Shown here piece after piece: positions 26,707 to 34,911 of a DNA stretch of 64,000 nt. The DNA comes from Desulfurococcales archaeon. GTDB taxonomy: Archaea; Thermoproteota; Thermoprotei_A; Sulfolobales; Acidilobaceae. The notes beneath the pieces are model-generated. The model did no database searches and had not been told where the DNA came from. It worked only from the letters and a program-made list of their open reading frames with translations. The translations under genes were made by a program, and so were the position numbers. Each line of letters opens with the position of its first letter. Positions within the stretch are counted from its first letter, which is position 1. The stretch lies in the NCBI GenBank assembly GCA_015521705.1, contig WANR01000016.1, positions 1 to 64,000 on the forward strand. The letters run 5' to 3'.

Positions 26707-28437
26707 TTATTTGTGTTTTTTAAGTTTTTCTAGTTCTTCTTCTCTAAGTAGTCTCCTAAGAACCTTGCCGACGGCAGATTTTGGCAAGTCCTTCCTGAAT
26801 TCTATGCTCTTTGGAACCTTATAGGGTGCCAGATTTTCTTTCAAGTAGTTGAGCAGTTGTTCTTCATCTATCTTGCCCTCACACTCGGGCTTGAGCACTA
26901 TAAACGCTTTGGGAACCTCGTTGAACTCTTCATGCGGTACACCTATAACTGCAGCTTCTTTAATGCACTCATGCTTGTAGAGCACTTCTTCGATTTCTCT
27001 TGGATACACGCTGTACCCCTTATACTTGATTAAGTCCTTCTTCCTGTCGACTACGTAGAAGAATCCGTCTTCATCCATGTATCCCATATCCCCTGTCCTA
27101 AACCATCTCAGCCCACCAGCCTCAAAGAATGCTTTGCTGTTCTCTTCGGGCCTGTTATAGTAGCCCTTCATGACCTGCGGGCCTGACACTACAATCTCGC
27201 CAACCTCGCCAGGTTTCAGAAATACTGGTTTCTCAGGGTCTGCTATTGCGGCTATAGTGCTTGGTACAGGTATGCCTATACTCCCTGGCCTTGCATTGCC
27301 TTTCATTGGATTGACGTGGGTTACTGGGCTAGTCTCTGTTAGGCCATATCCTTCCCTCAGTTTAGCCCCTGTTAATTCCTCAAACTTCTTAGCTACAGCG
27401 ACGGGTAGCGGGGCTGCCCCGCTTATACAATACTCAAGGCTCCGTAGATTAAACTTCCCGATCTTTGGGTGGTTAATTATAGCCACGTACATTGTGGGCA
27501 CTCCGTGGAAGACTGTAGCCTTATGTTTTTGTATATCACGTAATACAGTGTCAAGGGTCCACCTTGGGTATGTTAGTATGGTGGCTGCCCTGAAGATCCC
27601 GGCATTAAGGACTGCATTCATGCCATATATGTGAAACCAGGGAAGGGCTCCTACATAAACGTCTCTACCCTTGGCGCCCCTCTCGAACCAGGCGTCTATT
27701 TGAATAACGTTAGATAGCAGGTTGTAGTGAGTAAGCATGGCACCCTTTGGGAGCCCCGTTGTGCCCCCAGTATACATTAGAGCGGCTAGATCCTCTCCCG
27801 GCTCAACCTCTTCGGGCTCCTTTATGGGTTCTGCCTTTAGGGCCTTCTTGAAGGTAGTGTTTCTCTCGTCTTCTTTCACTTTGGGCGGCTTAAACTTTAG
27901 CGAGAATAGGAAGGCTTTGATAGAAGGTAAATAGTCCTGGATTCCCGTCCAGACAACTTTCTCCACGGTGTCGGGCAGGGCTGCCTCAACCTTCTCCTTG
28001 AAGAGGTCTAGTGCCACTAATACTTTAGCGCTATTGTCTTTCAACTGGAACCTTATCTCACTAGGCGTGTATAGGACATTCATGGGAGACACTGTAGCAC
28101 CTGCCAAGAGCGAGCCATAATAAGCTATGACGAACTGGGGCGTGTTAGGCAGTAAAAGGCCGACGATGTCGCTCTTACCTACACCTATAGACTTGAGGAA
28201 TCCTGCGAATGTTTTTGCTTGCGAGTAGAGCTCTTTGTAAGTTATGCGTGTACCTAGGAAAAACAGAGCGGTTTTGTTAGGTTGCAGGCGTGCTGCCTCT
28301 TCTAATATCCAATATAGCGGTTTCTCTGGTATCTCTACCTCTGGCGGCACGTCTTCATCATAGAACTTGAGCCATGGCTTTTCCAAATACTTGTACATAT
28401 AATCTAGGGCCTCCCTCTGACCCCTCTCCTGTTCCAC
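26707..28437 (-). CDS. AMP-forming acyl-CoA synthetase (long-chain fatty acid-CoA ligase type)
   Basis: The adenylate-forming enzyme of about 576 residues activates a carboxylic acid to its CoA thioester. Motifs: P-loop LMYTGGTTGLPKGAMLTH, REGYGLTETSPVTH, TGDMGYMDEDGFFYVVDRKK, and the hinge and catalytic lysine DLPKSAVGKVLRRLL. The substrate (fatty acid or a C4 hydroxyacid) cannot be read. The frame extends to a TTG at 28500, but CTTATATG at 28459-28466 stands about 25 bases before a GTG at 28437, implying a leaderless start there. It follows the flavin reductase gene in the same direction, so it may be read from two promoters. Confidence 0.93.
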   Translation of the reverse strand: MEQERGQREALDYMYKYLEKPWLKFYDEDVPPEVEIPEKPLYWILEEAARLQPNKTALFFLGTRITYKELYSQAKTFAGFLKSIGVGKSDIVGLLLPNTPQFVIAYYGSLLAGATVSPMNVLYTPSEIRFQLKDNSAKVLVALDLFKEKVEAALPDTVEKVVWTGIQDYLPSIKAFLFSLKFKPPKVKEDERNTTFKKALKAEPIKEPEEVEPGEDLAALMYTGGTTGLPKGAMLTHYNLLSNVIQIDAWFERGAKGRDVYVGALPWFHIYGMNAVLNAGIFRAATILTYPRWTLDTVLRDIQKHKATVFHGVPTMYVAIINHPKIGKFNLRSLEYCISGAAPLPVAVAKKFEELTGAKLREGYGLTETSPVTHVNPMKGNARPGSIGIPVPSTIAAIADPEKPVFLKPGEVGEIVVSGPQVMKGYYNRPEENSKAFFEAGGLRWFRTGDMGYMDEDGFFYVVDRKKDLIKYKGYSVYPREIEEVLYKHECIKEAAVIGVPHEEFNEVPKAFIVLKPECEGKIDEEQLLNYLKENLAPYKVPKSIEFRKDLPKSAVGKVLRRLLREEELEKLKKHK

Positions 28438-28458
28438 TACTGGTACACCATTTACTAC

Positions 28459-28466
28459 ATATAAGT
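28459..28466 (-). promoter_or_regulatory. Probable TATA box of the acyl-CoA synthetase gene
   Basis: Minus-strand CTTATATG is about 25 bases upstream of the in-frame GTG at 28437. It would give a leaderless mRNA independent of the upstream flavin reductase gene. Confidence 0.45.
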
Positions 28467-28522
28467 TTTCTGTACACAAATAAATTTCTAACATTACCAA
28501 AACAGCGGCCTAGCGCTCCTGG

Positions 28523-29011
28523 CTAGTAGCATTCCGCCAGTGAGGCATATTTTCTTGAGTGGTATATGAGGGGGCATTTCACGGGTTCTGCAGGAAGCTC
28601 GCCCCTAATTATCTCTCCTAGAACTATGCTATGGTCTCCGCCATCATATACTCTATACTTGCGAAGAGCCAGGTAGCCAGCTCTTCTATTCAAGAGGGGC
28701 CCGTACTCGCTTTCAGTGAATCCTACTTTTCTGAGCTTCTCCAGAGGATCTATGGGCTCTGCCATGACTTCTGCTATATCCTTCATGGTGTAGTCTAATA
28801 GAAAGATCAGAAAGGTTTCTGAAGCTACTAGTGGGTCATGGCTTTTCGTGCCTTTAGCAACGGAAACCATCATCAATGGGGGCTCGAGAGAAATACTAGT
28901 AACGCTTGACGCTGTAAAAGCTGCATAGCCTCTCTGAGACTTAGAAGTCACCACAAAAACTGGTTGAGCAACATTCCGCATAAACGCCTTTAGAACCTCT
29001 GCCCCATTCAA
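28523..29011 (-). CDS. Flavin reductase-like FMN-binding protein
   Basis: The 162-residue protein has the flavin reductase-like split-barrel fold. It opens with QPVFVVTSKSQRGYAAFTAS and SSVTSISLEPPLMMVSVAKG, which form the FMN phosphate and isoalloxazine site, and later DHSIVLGEIIRGE. Such proteins reduce flavin with NAD(P)H for partner oxygenases or act as flavoprotein oxidoreductases; no partner oxygenase is present here. The start is a TTG at 29011. The acyl-CoA synthetase gene follows on the same strand. Confidence 0.85.
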   Translation of the reverse strand: MNGAEVLKAFMRNVAQPVFVVTSKSQRGYAAFTASSVTSISLEPPLMMVSVAKGTKSHDPLVASETFLIFLLDYTMKDIAEVMAEPIDPLEKLRKVGFTESEYGPLLNRRAGYLALRKYRVYDGGDHSIVLGEIIRGELPAEPVKCPLIYHSRKYASLAECY

Positions 29012-29300
29012 TCTTAAACTCCTAGGCTAGAGATCTACTTAGGGCCCTAGAATTTAAGCGTGAGTAATGAGTAATAGCAGTCTAATACCTAGGATTCTTC
29101 GGTTCCATAGGTGCCGTGAGGACGTTCCATATTCGAGCCTAAAAGCTCTAGTTTGCCATCGTTCTAACCTACGACAGGAGCACTCAGCGCATTAGGGCCC
29201 TCAGGCCTCACTCCTACTTAAGTCGTGGCGTGGGGGCCGATTTCATTGAATTATGGCTTTCTCTGTCAAAACGTGTCTTTCTGTGCCTCTTAGTGCTGTG
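29012..29300. other. Intergenic region with an inverted repeat, no gene seen
   Basis: This long region carries no open frame with protein-like content. It contains an inverted repeat, ACGACAGGAG at 29170-29179 against CTCCT at about 29211 and GTCGT at about 29222, so either strand could fold. A minus-strand CTTAAATT at about 29052-29059 may be the TATA box of the flavin reductase gene. Confidence 0.35.
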
Positions 29301-29475
29301 AGGCGTGCTGATGTAGGCTTATAAGGGTTACTCCAACCACGAATCTAGCTTGGCGGCCTCGGAGTCCCCGAAGGGGGCCCTAGCTACTATAAGCAGTCCC
29401 GACCAGAGATGCGGTGAACACAACACTGCCCGACGCGAAACGCCACAATATACGTGAAGGCATGGCTCAGGTGAA
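29301..29475 (-). ncRNA. Candidate structured non-coding RNA
   Basis: Neither strand shows a coding frame here, yet the base composition rises sharply in G+C within an A+T-richer intergenic region. On the minus strand the sequence includes GGGCCCCCTTCGGGGACTCC, whose CCCC-UUCG-GGGG is a classical extra-stable tetraloop hairpin, and a second hairpin GGCGTTTCGCGTC. A minus-strand AATTTATAG at about 29491-29499 would place the transcription start near 29470. I could not match it to RNase P RNA, SRP RNA or a guide RNA by eye. It could instead be a long leader of the flavin reductase gene. Confidence 0.35.
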
Positions 29476-29521
29476 CGGTCCTAGTACTCTATAAATTCGG
29501 GTAATAATGGATCTTTAAAGC

Positions 29522-30676
29522 TTACAGTCTTTGTTGTAGCATTTCCTTGCTGGTTCGTGCTTCTTCTGTCTTTGGTTTAAGACGGCCGAATAGATAGTCG
29601 TTTATCTTTTTAGCAACATCTAGCCCGCTTTTGAATGCTGGCCCTATCAGGCTAGGCCCGTGTTTTACATCGCCAGCCGCAAAGACGCCTGGCCTTGTCG
29701 TCATAAAGTTTTCGTCAACCTTTATTGTGCCGTCATCGTTGAGCTCTATTCCATACTTGTTACTGTCAAAGGGTGGGGTGGGGGTTACGCCTACTGCTTT
29801 GAGTACCCAGTCAAAGGCTTTCTCGTATTCGCTTCCAGGTAATGGTACAGGCTTTGGCCTTTTACCAGCGCCTGCCTCTATTAGTGAGAGTCTCACGAAT
29901 TTCACGATCACTTTCTCTCCCTGCATCTTGAATTCTACTGGTTGAGTCAGTTCCCATATCTGGGCCCCCAGCTTTTCTAGTCTGTTCATTTCTGCTTCTC
30001 TCATTGGGGCCAGTTTTCTTGTCCTCCTATAGCTTAGAACTATCATGTTCACCTTATCCCTGAACTGGGGGTATGTGAGGGGGACTGTAACAGCATCTGC
30101 GGCTGTGAGGCCGCCGCCTATGACTAGGACATTCCCACTTATCGGTGCGACCTCGCTCCAAGGCTTATAACCATGGTAGGCAAGGTGGACATCCACCAGC
30201 CATTCGGCTGCTGGTATAACTCTAGGCAGATCCTCTCCGGGGATGTTCATTCTAGACGATTTCCACGTGCCGGTAGCTATAAGCACGGCGTCATGAGTAG
30301 CTATTAGAGCCTCTAAGGGTATGTCCTTACCTATAACAATGTTAAATACGAACCTAACGCCGAAATCCATGAGTTCTCTAACGCTTCTCCTTATGTTATC
30401 CTTCTTTATCCTATCCTCAGGGATTCCAAAGAACATCATCCCGCCGGCTTCAGGCATCATGTCGTAAACGACTACGTGGTGCCCAGCGCATCGGAGGAAC
30501 CCGGCAGCCGCTAGACCTGCTGGTCCTGCTCCCACTATGCCGACGCTTTTTCCTGTAGGTGCAGGTTCTTCCTTACACCTTATAAACTTCACGTTACAGC
30601 CCTCCGCCATCCAAATTAACGGGAATCTGGTGTGGGTTTTAAGCTCTTCCCTATCCTCATAAATTCTATTAGTCAC
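29522..30676 (-). CDS. GltD-like NAD(P)H/FAD oxidoreductase
   Basis: The 384-residue flavoprotein is related to the small subunit of glutamate synthase and to NADH-dependent ferredoxin:NADP oxidoreductase. The FAD site is SVGIVGAGPAGLAAAGFLRC, followed by PEAGGMMFFGIPEDRI; the NAD(P) site is GNVLVIGGGLTAADAV; the second FAD motif is TRPGVFAAGDVKHGPSL. The usual N-terminal iron-sulphur domain of GltD is missing. The longest start is a GTG at 30676, but TTTTTATATA at 30679-30688 would start transcription near 30657, downstream of it; the in-frame ATG at 30610 is then more likely. It is probably monocistronic. Confidence 0.88.
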   Translation of the reverse strand: MTNRIYEDREELKTHTRFPLIWMAEGCNVKFIRCKEEPAPTGKSVGIVGAGPAGLAAAGFLRCAGHHVVVYDMMPEAGGMMFFGIPEDRIKKDNIRRSVRELMDFGVRFVFNIVIGKDIPLEALIATHDAVLIATGTWKSSRMNIPGEDLPRVIPAAEWLVDVHLAYHGYKPWSEVAPISGNVLVIGGGLTAADAVTVPLTYPQFRDKVNMIVLSYRRTRKLAPMREAEMNRLEKLGAQIWELTQPVEFKMQGEKVIVKFVRLSLIEAGAGKRPKPVPLPGSEYEKAFDWVLKAVGVTPTPPFDSNKYGIELNDDGTIKVDENFMTTRPGVFAAGDVKHGPSLIGPAFKSGLDVAKKINDYLFGRLKPKTEEARTSKEMLQQRL

Positions 30677-30720
30677 TTATATAAAAATTTAGGATATTAG
30701 GTTGGGGTGCACCAATTCTT

Positions 30721-31176
30721 TTAAGATAAACCCCGTCTCAGATACCCTGTCACATAGTTGTTGATGTAGGGCTCTAGCATCGATATAACACTCTGCGCTT
30801 CTTTCTCGGTTATAACGCCTCTCGATCCCCAGAAACTGGTTTCAATGCTATTCCATCTAGGTATGACGTGTATATGGAAGTGAAATATCACCTGGCCTGC
30901 GGGTCTCCCAGAGTTCGTCACCACATTTACGCCTCCCGCTCCTAGCTCCTTTCTATAGATAGCTGCCAGCGCCGAAGCTACCAGCCATGCCTTTGCTAAC
31001 AGCTTCGGCTCTACATCCTGGACCCCTTCGAAGTGCCTGCTCGTTAGTACTAGTAGATGGCCCCTAGAAACAGGGTATTTGTCCAGGATCACGAGCACGT
31101 CGTCATCTCTATACAGCTTATAGCTCTCTTCTGTGCCTTTCACTATCTTACAGAAAATGCAGGTTTCCTCTGGCAT
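30721..31176 (-). CDS. HIT-family nucleotide hydrolase
   Basis: The 151-residue histidine-triad protein has VIFHFHIHVIPRW carrying the H-x-H-x-H motif and the N-terminal CIFCKIV. HIT proteins hydrolyse nucleoside phosphoramidates, AMP conjugates or dinucleoside polyphosphates. The gene begins at an ATG at 31176 and ends 45 bases before the GltD-like gene, which seems to have its own promoter in the gap. No partner is obvious. Confidence 0.93.
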   Translation of the reverse strand: MPEETCIFCKIVKGTEESYKLYRDDDVLVILDKYPVSRGHLLVLTSRHFEGVQDVEPKLLAKAWLVASALAAIYRKELGAGGVNVVTNSGRPAGQVIFHFHIHVIPRWNSIETSFWGSRGVITEKEAQSVISMLEPYINNYVTGYLRRGLS

Positions 31177-31291
31177 AGGCCCCCACCAGAGACTTTAGCC
31201 TTCTCCTACTTAGTGTAATAAAATAGCATAATTAAGACTAGCTGGCAGTTAATATTAAAGGGGTTTAGACGCGTTTGGGGCATGAGGATCT

Positions 31292-31558
31292 TTGGCTAGG
31301 AAGAGGAGTAGGATAAGGGATCTAGTTAGATGGCTCCTGTATAAGGGGGCTAGATCCTATAAAATAGTATATGTCGATAGGAGTAGCGAGGGATCTGGCT
31401 ATCTCAGGCAGACAAGTATCGGGAGAATAGCGGCTATAGACTCTTGGGCTATGCACCTAGACGATGGCGACACTACTATACCCTTCCATAGGGTTGTCGA
31501 GATAAGGGATGACAAGGACAATGTGGTGTGGAGTAGATGGCAGAAGGAGAAGCAATAA
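31292..31558 (+). CDS. UPF0248/DUF504 family protein
   Basis: This 88-residue basic protein fits the archaeal UPF0248 family, with the pattern YKIVYVDR followed by the hallmark C-terminal TTIPFHRVVEIRDDKDNVVW. The biochemical role of the family is not established, although members recur beside translation and RNA genes. The start is TTG at 31292 shortly after a GAGGAT site. Its stop codon lies within the kinase-like gene that follows (22-base overlap), so the two are translationally coupled. Confidence 0.8.
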   Translation: MARKRSRIRDLVRWLLYKGARSYKIVYVDRSSEGSGYLRQTSIGRIAAIDSWAMHLDDGDTTIPFHRVVEIRDDKDNVVWSRWQKEKQ

Positions 31559-32925
31559 TTTCCGGGCCAGGCTACAAGATGGTAGTAACGCGGGGTGCAC
31601 AGCGGCCTTACTTTAACGGAGACACTCTAATAGTTGGTTATAGGCTGCTAGAACTCGATTCCAAGGCTTCCATGCTAGGCGAGGTTCTGGCATCCCTTCT
31701 TCTACCTCCAATAACTTTAGAGGAGCATGGGGTAAGTGTAAGTGAGATTATCGAGTACTACAGGTTTAGGGTGACGCTTGAGCAGATCCAGGATTTATTG
31801 ATGCGTTTCGGCTCTATATCTAAGCTATTCGTAGTTCCTCCAGAGTACCCGGCGGTTGCGCGCATGTCGCTCAACAGGAAGCTGTATCCCTGCATTTTTA
31901 ACAGGGTTTTATCAAGCAAGGAGCTAATGGCTGAGATGAGGAGCCAGTACTCTAGGGTACTAGAACCTAGAGGCCTTATAGCGCGCGAGGGAGGCCTTGT
32001 AATTAATAGGGACCTGGTGGGACAGATCCGGAGGATCCTAAGTGATATAGCGGGCCTTGTAGGGGTGACTGCTCGTGCTAGCCTTAATGTGCCCAAGAGT
32101 TTCACGAGCTGTGATGCTTCACCCCTATTGAGCGATCCTGGAGGGTTGCTGATGCTTCCCGAGGGCAGGGTAAGCCTTAGCTGCGACTCTAACGCGATCG
32201 TATCCATAGTGTTTGGGGCGATGTATAATAGCGGCAAGGATGTCGAGTGTAGATATGCTACACCCCTAAGCTCAAGCCTCATTTGCGAGAGCGGCGGAGA
32301 AAGATTCATTGTAAAGGAGTATACTCGGATGCAGATAAAGTGGATCCCGGCAACTTTGGCGTCAGCTTTAATGTACAAGTATAGAGTGTCGCCTAGAGCC
32401 AGAATGGCTGCGGAGTACAGGAATTTGAGAGCCCTTAGAAAGCTGATCCCGACCCCCCGGATTTATGGTGTTTGTGGTACCTATTACTCGTCGAAGATGA
32501 TCAGGGAGTACGTGGAGGGAGAGCCTGTAGCTAGCGCTGGTCATAGAAACCACTGGAGGTTAGCTGGCGAGGCCTTGGCAATGCTTCACAGCAAAAACAT
32601 TGTAGTAGGCGATCCAAATCCCGGCAACTTTATAATTCTTGAAGACGGGCGCGTGGCCCTGATAGATGCAGAGCAAGTAGCTAAGTTTGAGCCTAGAAAA
32701 GGCTTGTGGGACCTAATAGTGTTTACATTATACTCCCTGGCATTAGGTGTAGACGAGAACATGGTGTCAGCTGCTATAGGAGAGTACTTCAGGCTATCTA
32801 AAAAGAGAGACGAGATAGCCAAGGAAGCCTCTAGAGAGCCTATATGGAGCACTATAACCCTTATACCGTCCATAGGCGTAAAAGCGCGCCAAATAATACT
32901 GAACAGTGCTAAAGGGGGATCCTGA
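31537..32925 (+). CDS. Two-part protein with C-terminal Bud32/RIO-like kinase domain
   Basis: The 462-residue protein has an N-terminal domain of about 230 residues that I do not recognise and a C-terminal atypical protein-kinase domain. In the latter, RFIVKEYTRMQIKW has the ATP-site lysine, MIREYVEGEPV is the hinge region, KNIVVGDPNPGNFII is the catalytic loop with Asp and Asn, and RVALIDAEQ replaces the DFG metal-binding motif. This resembles RIO/Bud32/lipopolysaccharide-kinase types. The substrate is unknown. It overlaps the UPF0248 gene. Confidence 0.72.
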   Translation: MAEGEAIISGPGYKMVVTRGAQRPYFNGDTLIVGYRLLELDSKASMLGEVLASLLLPPITLEEHGVSVSEIIEYYRFRVTLEQIQDLLMRFGSISKLFVVPPEYPAVARMSLNRKLYPCIFNRVLSSKELMAEMRSQYSRVLEPRGLIAREGGLVINRDLVGQIRRILSDIAGLVGVTARASLNVPKSFTSCDASPLLSDPGGLLMLPEGRVSLSCDSNAIVSIVFGAMYNSGKDVECRYATPLSSSLICESGGERFIVKEYTRMQIKWIPATLASALMYKYRVSPRARMAAEYRNLRALRKLIPTPRIYGVCGTYYSSKMIREYVEGEPVASAGHRNHWRLAGEALAMLHSKNIVVGDPNPGNFIILEDGRVALIDAEQVAKFEPRKGLWDLIVFTLYSLALGVDENMVSAAIGEYFRLSKKRDEIAKEASREPIWSTITLIPSIGVKARQIILNSAKGGS

Positions 32926-33085
32926 CATCTAACATTTACCGAGGTATAGGTAAGCCAGTCATAGTCATCGTTTATTCTAGGGCGTCCTAGGAATTAATTA
33001 ATAGTAATTGAGAACAAGACCAAAACACCATTAAAAAGTATAGTATGCTCAGAAGTTATGAGTAGTCTGGGATGGTGTAAAAGAA

Positions 33086-33628
33086 TTGGAGACGCCTGGA
33101 GGGATAAGGTGTAAAGGTAGGCGCGTGCTATTTGAGAGCAGGCGCGAGAGGTATCCTGATGGTAGAGAGGCTGTTGTCGATAGGGTATTTTTCCCAGACA
33201 GCGTGGCCGTGATCCCTTTTTACAGTAGGTCTTGCCAAGTAGCACTGGTTAAACAGTACAGGCCAGCTATTAGAGAGTACCTGTTAGAGGCGCCTGCAGG
33301 CACGATCTCAGAAGGCGAGAACCCTGAGGAAGCAGCTATTAGGGAGCTGGCCGAGGAGGCTAATCTCAAGCCGTCTAGGTTAGAACTTGTAGCTAAAGGA
33401 TACCTTAGTCCCGGCTATTCTACGGAGATGATGCATCTCTACATAGCCTGGGATCCTTACCCAGCTGAAGGGTCGCCCGAGGAATACGAGCTAATACTTG
33501 GTGTTGAAAGGGTGAAGCTGGCCGAGGCTTTGGAAATGGTTAGGGAGGGCTCCATAAGGGACGTTAAAACAATATTGTTGATAATGGCGTTGGTTGGCAA
33601 GGTGGGGCCGGGCTGTGAGGGGGCCTAG
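33086..33628 (+). CDS. NUDIX hydrolase (ADP-ribose pyrophosphatase-like)
   Basis: The 180-residue protein has the NUDIX box GTISEGENPEEAAIRELAEE (G-x5-E-x7-RE-L-x-EE), preceded by VALVKQYRPAIREYLLEAPA, the pattern of ADP-ribose pyrophosphatases that bind ADP-sugars through the RQYR-like segment. The residue after the second EE is Ala where Gly is usual, a modest deviation. A TTG at 33086 is the likely start, nine bases after GATGGTG. Its end overlaps the deacylase gene by 14 bases. Confidence 0.9.
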   Translation: METPGGIRCKGRRVLFESRRERYPDGREAVVDRVFFPDSVAVIPFYSRSCQVALVKQYRPAIREYLLEAPAGTISEGENPEEAAIRELAEEANLKPSRLELVAKGYLSPGYSTEMMHLYIAWDPYPAEGSPEEYELILGVERVKLAEALEMVREGSIRDVKTILLIMALVGKVGPGCEGA

Positions 33629-34460
33629 AATAGCTATAGCTTATAGTGTGAAGGATCAAGCAGCTATAGGCGCTATTAAAGAGTTTTTGGGCCTCGTTAA
33701 AGCTGATAAGATAGAATGCGCCAGTGCTGTAGAGTGCTGGGTTACCCATGAGGGGGTAAGAATAGCAGGTTTCAGCGAGGACTCTGTAAGATTAGAGTTC
33801 CTAGACGAAACACCCGACCCGGAAGCCGAGGCTGTAATAGTTGTCTCGCGCCATAGAGCGTCTTCTGGCAGGAAGGAGTTGACGGTTCACCACGTGGGAA
33901 ACCCTACATTGAGGACACTAGGAGGGGAGCCAGAAAAACTGGGAACATCGTTTCCCCGCCTAGCATCATCCCTCCTGGTAGAGTATAAGAGGGAAGCAGA
34001 AGCTATTGGTATTCTTGGAGAATACGAGGTGTCGCTAGAAGCGACTCACCACGGCCCCACGAGTGTCCGGAAACCTGTGGTTTTCATAGAGATCGGTAGC
34101 ACGCCCTCGGAATGGAGTGATAAAAGAGCCCACAGAGTACTGGCTCAAACTCTGCTACTACACGTTGAACGTGGAAGCACTAATGTAGAATGCTTAGAGG
34201 CCACCGCTTTCGGTGGAAGCCATTATCCCTACAAATTTACATCCCTGGTGCTTAGAAGAGAGTATTGCATAGGCCACATATTGTCGAAACACGTCTTCAA
34301 CGAGGGGGTTTCGGAGAAGGTGATTATAGAGGCTATAGAAAAAACGTACCCGCGTAGCACAGCTAGGGCCATAGTAGAGAAAAAGAGCCTCAAATCTGCT
34401 CATAGAAAGCTTTTGTCCCAGATTCTTGAAGCTAAGGGTATAGAACTGGTATACGTGTAA
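33615..34460 (+). CDS. dtdA: D-aminoacyl-tRNA deacylase, DTD2/GEK1 type
   Basis: The 281-residue archaeal/plant-type D-aminoacyl-tRNA deacylase releases D-amino acids from tRNA and so protects translation. The hallmark is VSLEATHHGPTSVRKPVVF followed by IEIGSTPSEWSDKRA, with AFGGSHYPYKFTSLVL further on. A longer frame begins with a TTG at 33594, but GTG at 33615 gives the expected N-terminus MRGPRIAIAYSVKD and lies after AAGGTGG. It is coupled to the NUDIX gene by overlap. Confidence 0.92.
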   Translation: MRGPRIAIAYSVKDQAAIGAIKEFLGLVKADKIECASAVECWVTHEGVRIAGFSEDSVRLEFLDETPDPEAEAVIVVSRHRASSGRKELTVHHVGNPTLRTLGGEPEKLGTSFPRLASSLLVEYKREAEAIGILGEYEVSLEATHHGPTSVRKPVVFIEIGSTPSEWSDKRAHRVLAQTLLLHVERGSTNVECLEATAFGGSHYPYKFTSLVLRREYCIGHILSKHVFNEGVSEKVIIEAIEKTYPRSTARAIVEKKSLKSAHRKLLSQILEAKGIELVYV

Positions 34461-34504
34461 TGCATGTGCTGGCCCGCGAACTATAAGTGGCCGGAGCCAT
34501 GGTT

Positions 34505-34566
34505 GCAGGTCAGTCAAGGCTGAAATCATCAAATATCAGAGACGCCTGGGTTCTTCATCCCGGAGA
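34505..34566 (-). ncRNA. C/D box sRNA, probable 2'-O-methylation guide for 16S rRNA
   Basis: On the minus strand, in order: a C box-like GGGATGA (34555-34561), a 15-base spacer, D' box CTGA (34536-34539), three bases, C' box TTGATGA (34526-34532), a spacer of exactly 12 bases (TTTCAGCCTTGA) and D box CTGA (34510-34513), flanked by GGTT/AACC. This is the compact archaeal double-guide architecture. The 12-base guide is complementary to TCAAGGCTGAAA; crenarchaeal 16S rRNA contains CGCAAGGCTGAAACTTAAAGG as I recall, so the methylated base would be the first G of AAGG (about E. coli 902). The target of the D' guide (AGACGCCTGGGTT) is not known to me. Confidence 0.65.
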
Positions 34567-34652
34567 ACCTACAAGGCTTAAAGGTGACTATAAAGCTTTA
34601 ACCACCTTATGCTTATAAGCCCCGTACTTGTTTTAATGCAAATAAATGGGAT

Positions 34653-34759
34653 AGCCGGGTCGTCTAGCGGCCAAGGATGCGGGGCTTTGGACAGGCTCCC
34701 TCGCTGGGGGGCCTGGGGGAACCCCCGTGACCGGGGTTCGAATCCCCGCCCGGCTACCA
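34653..34759 (+). tRNA. tRNA-Gln (TTG) with intron
   Basis: The acceptor strands AGCCGGG and CCCGGCT pair fully, followed by A and an encoded CCA. The D-stem GTCT/GGAT and the T-arm CGGGG-TTCGAAT-CCCCG are intact. The anticodon stem CGGGG pairs with CCCCG at 34723-34727, with loop CTTTGG on the 5' side giving anticodon TTG. About 31 extra bases (34691-34721), with a CAGGC/GCCTG stem, interrupt it after position 37, the common place for archaeal tRNA introns removed by the splicing endonuclease. The isotype is from the anticodon. Confidence 0.9.
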
Positions 34760-34911
34760 TTCTCCCATGCGTTTCTGCTAAGCCCATGGCGGTGGTCTAA
34801 GTATTAGCTAAGGAGGCATCATGCGGGGGGAGACCCAGGACTGTTCATAAGTTGAGTAGTTACATTAATATCGTGTCTGGGCGCATATTTTCCGATTAGG
34901 GTGCGCCTGGA

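Noticed and set aside
29301-29475. RNase P RNA or SRP RNA as the identity of the structured region
   Set aside because: The conserved GAGGAAAGUC and ACAGAAA elements in the right order, and the SRP GGAAGG/GGAGCAGC core, could not be found.
34578-34800. Open frames on both strands over the tRNA-Gln gene
   Set aside because: They translate the tRNA itself (for example GRGFEPRSRGFP) and have no independent support.
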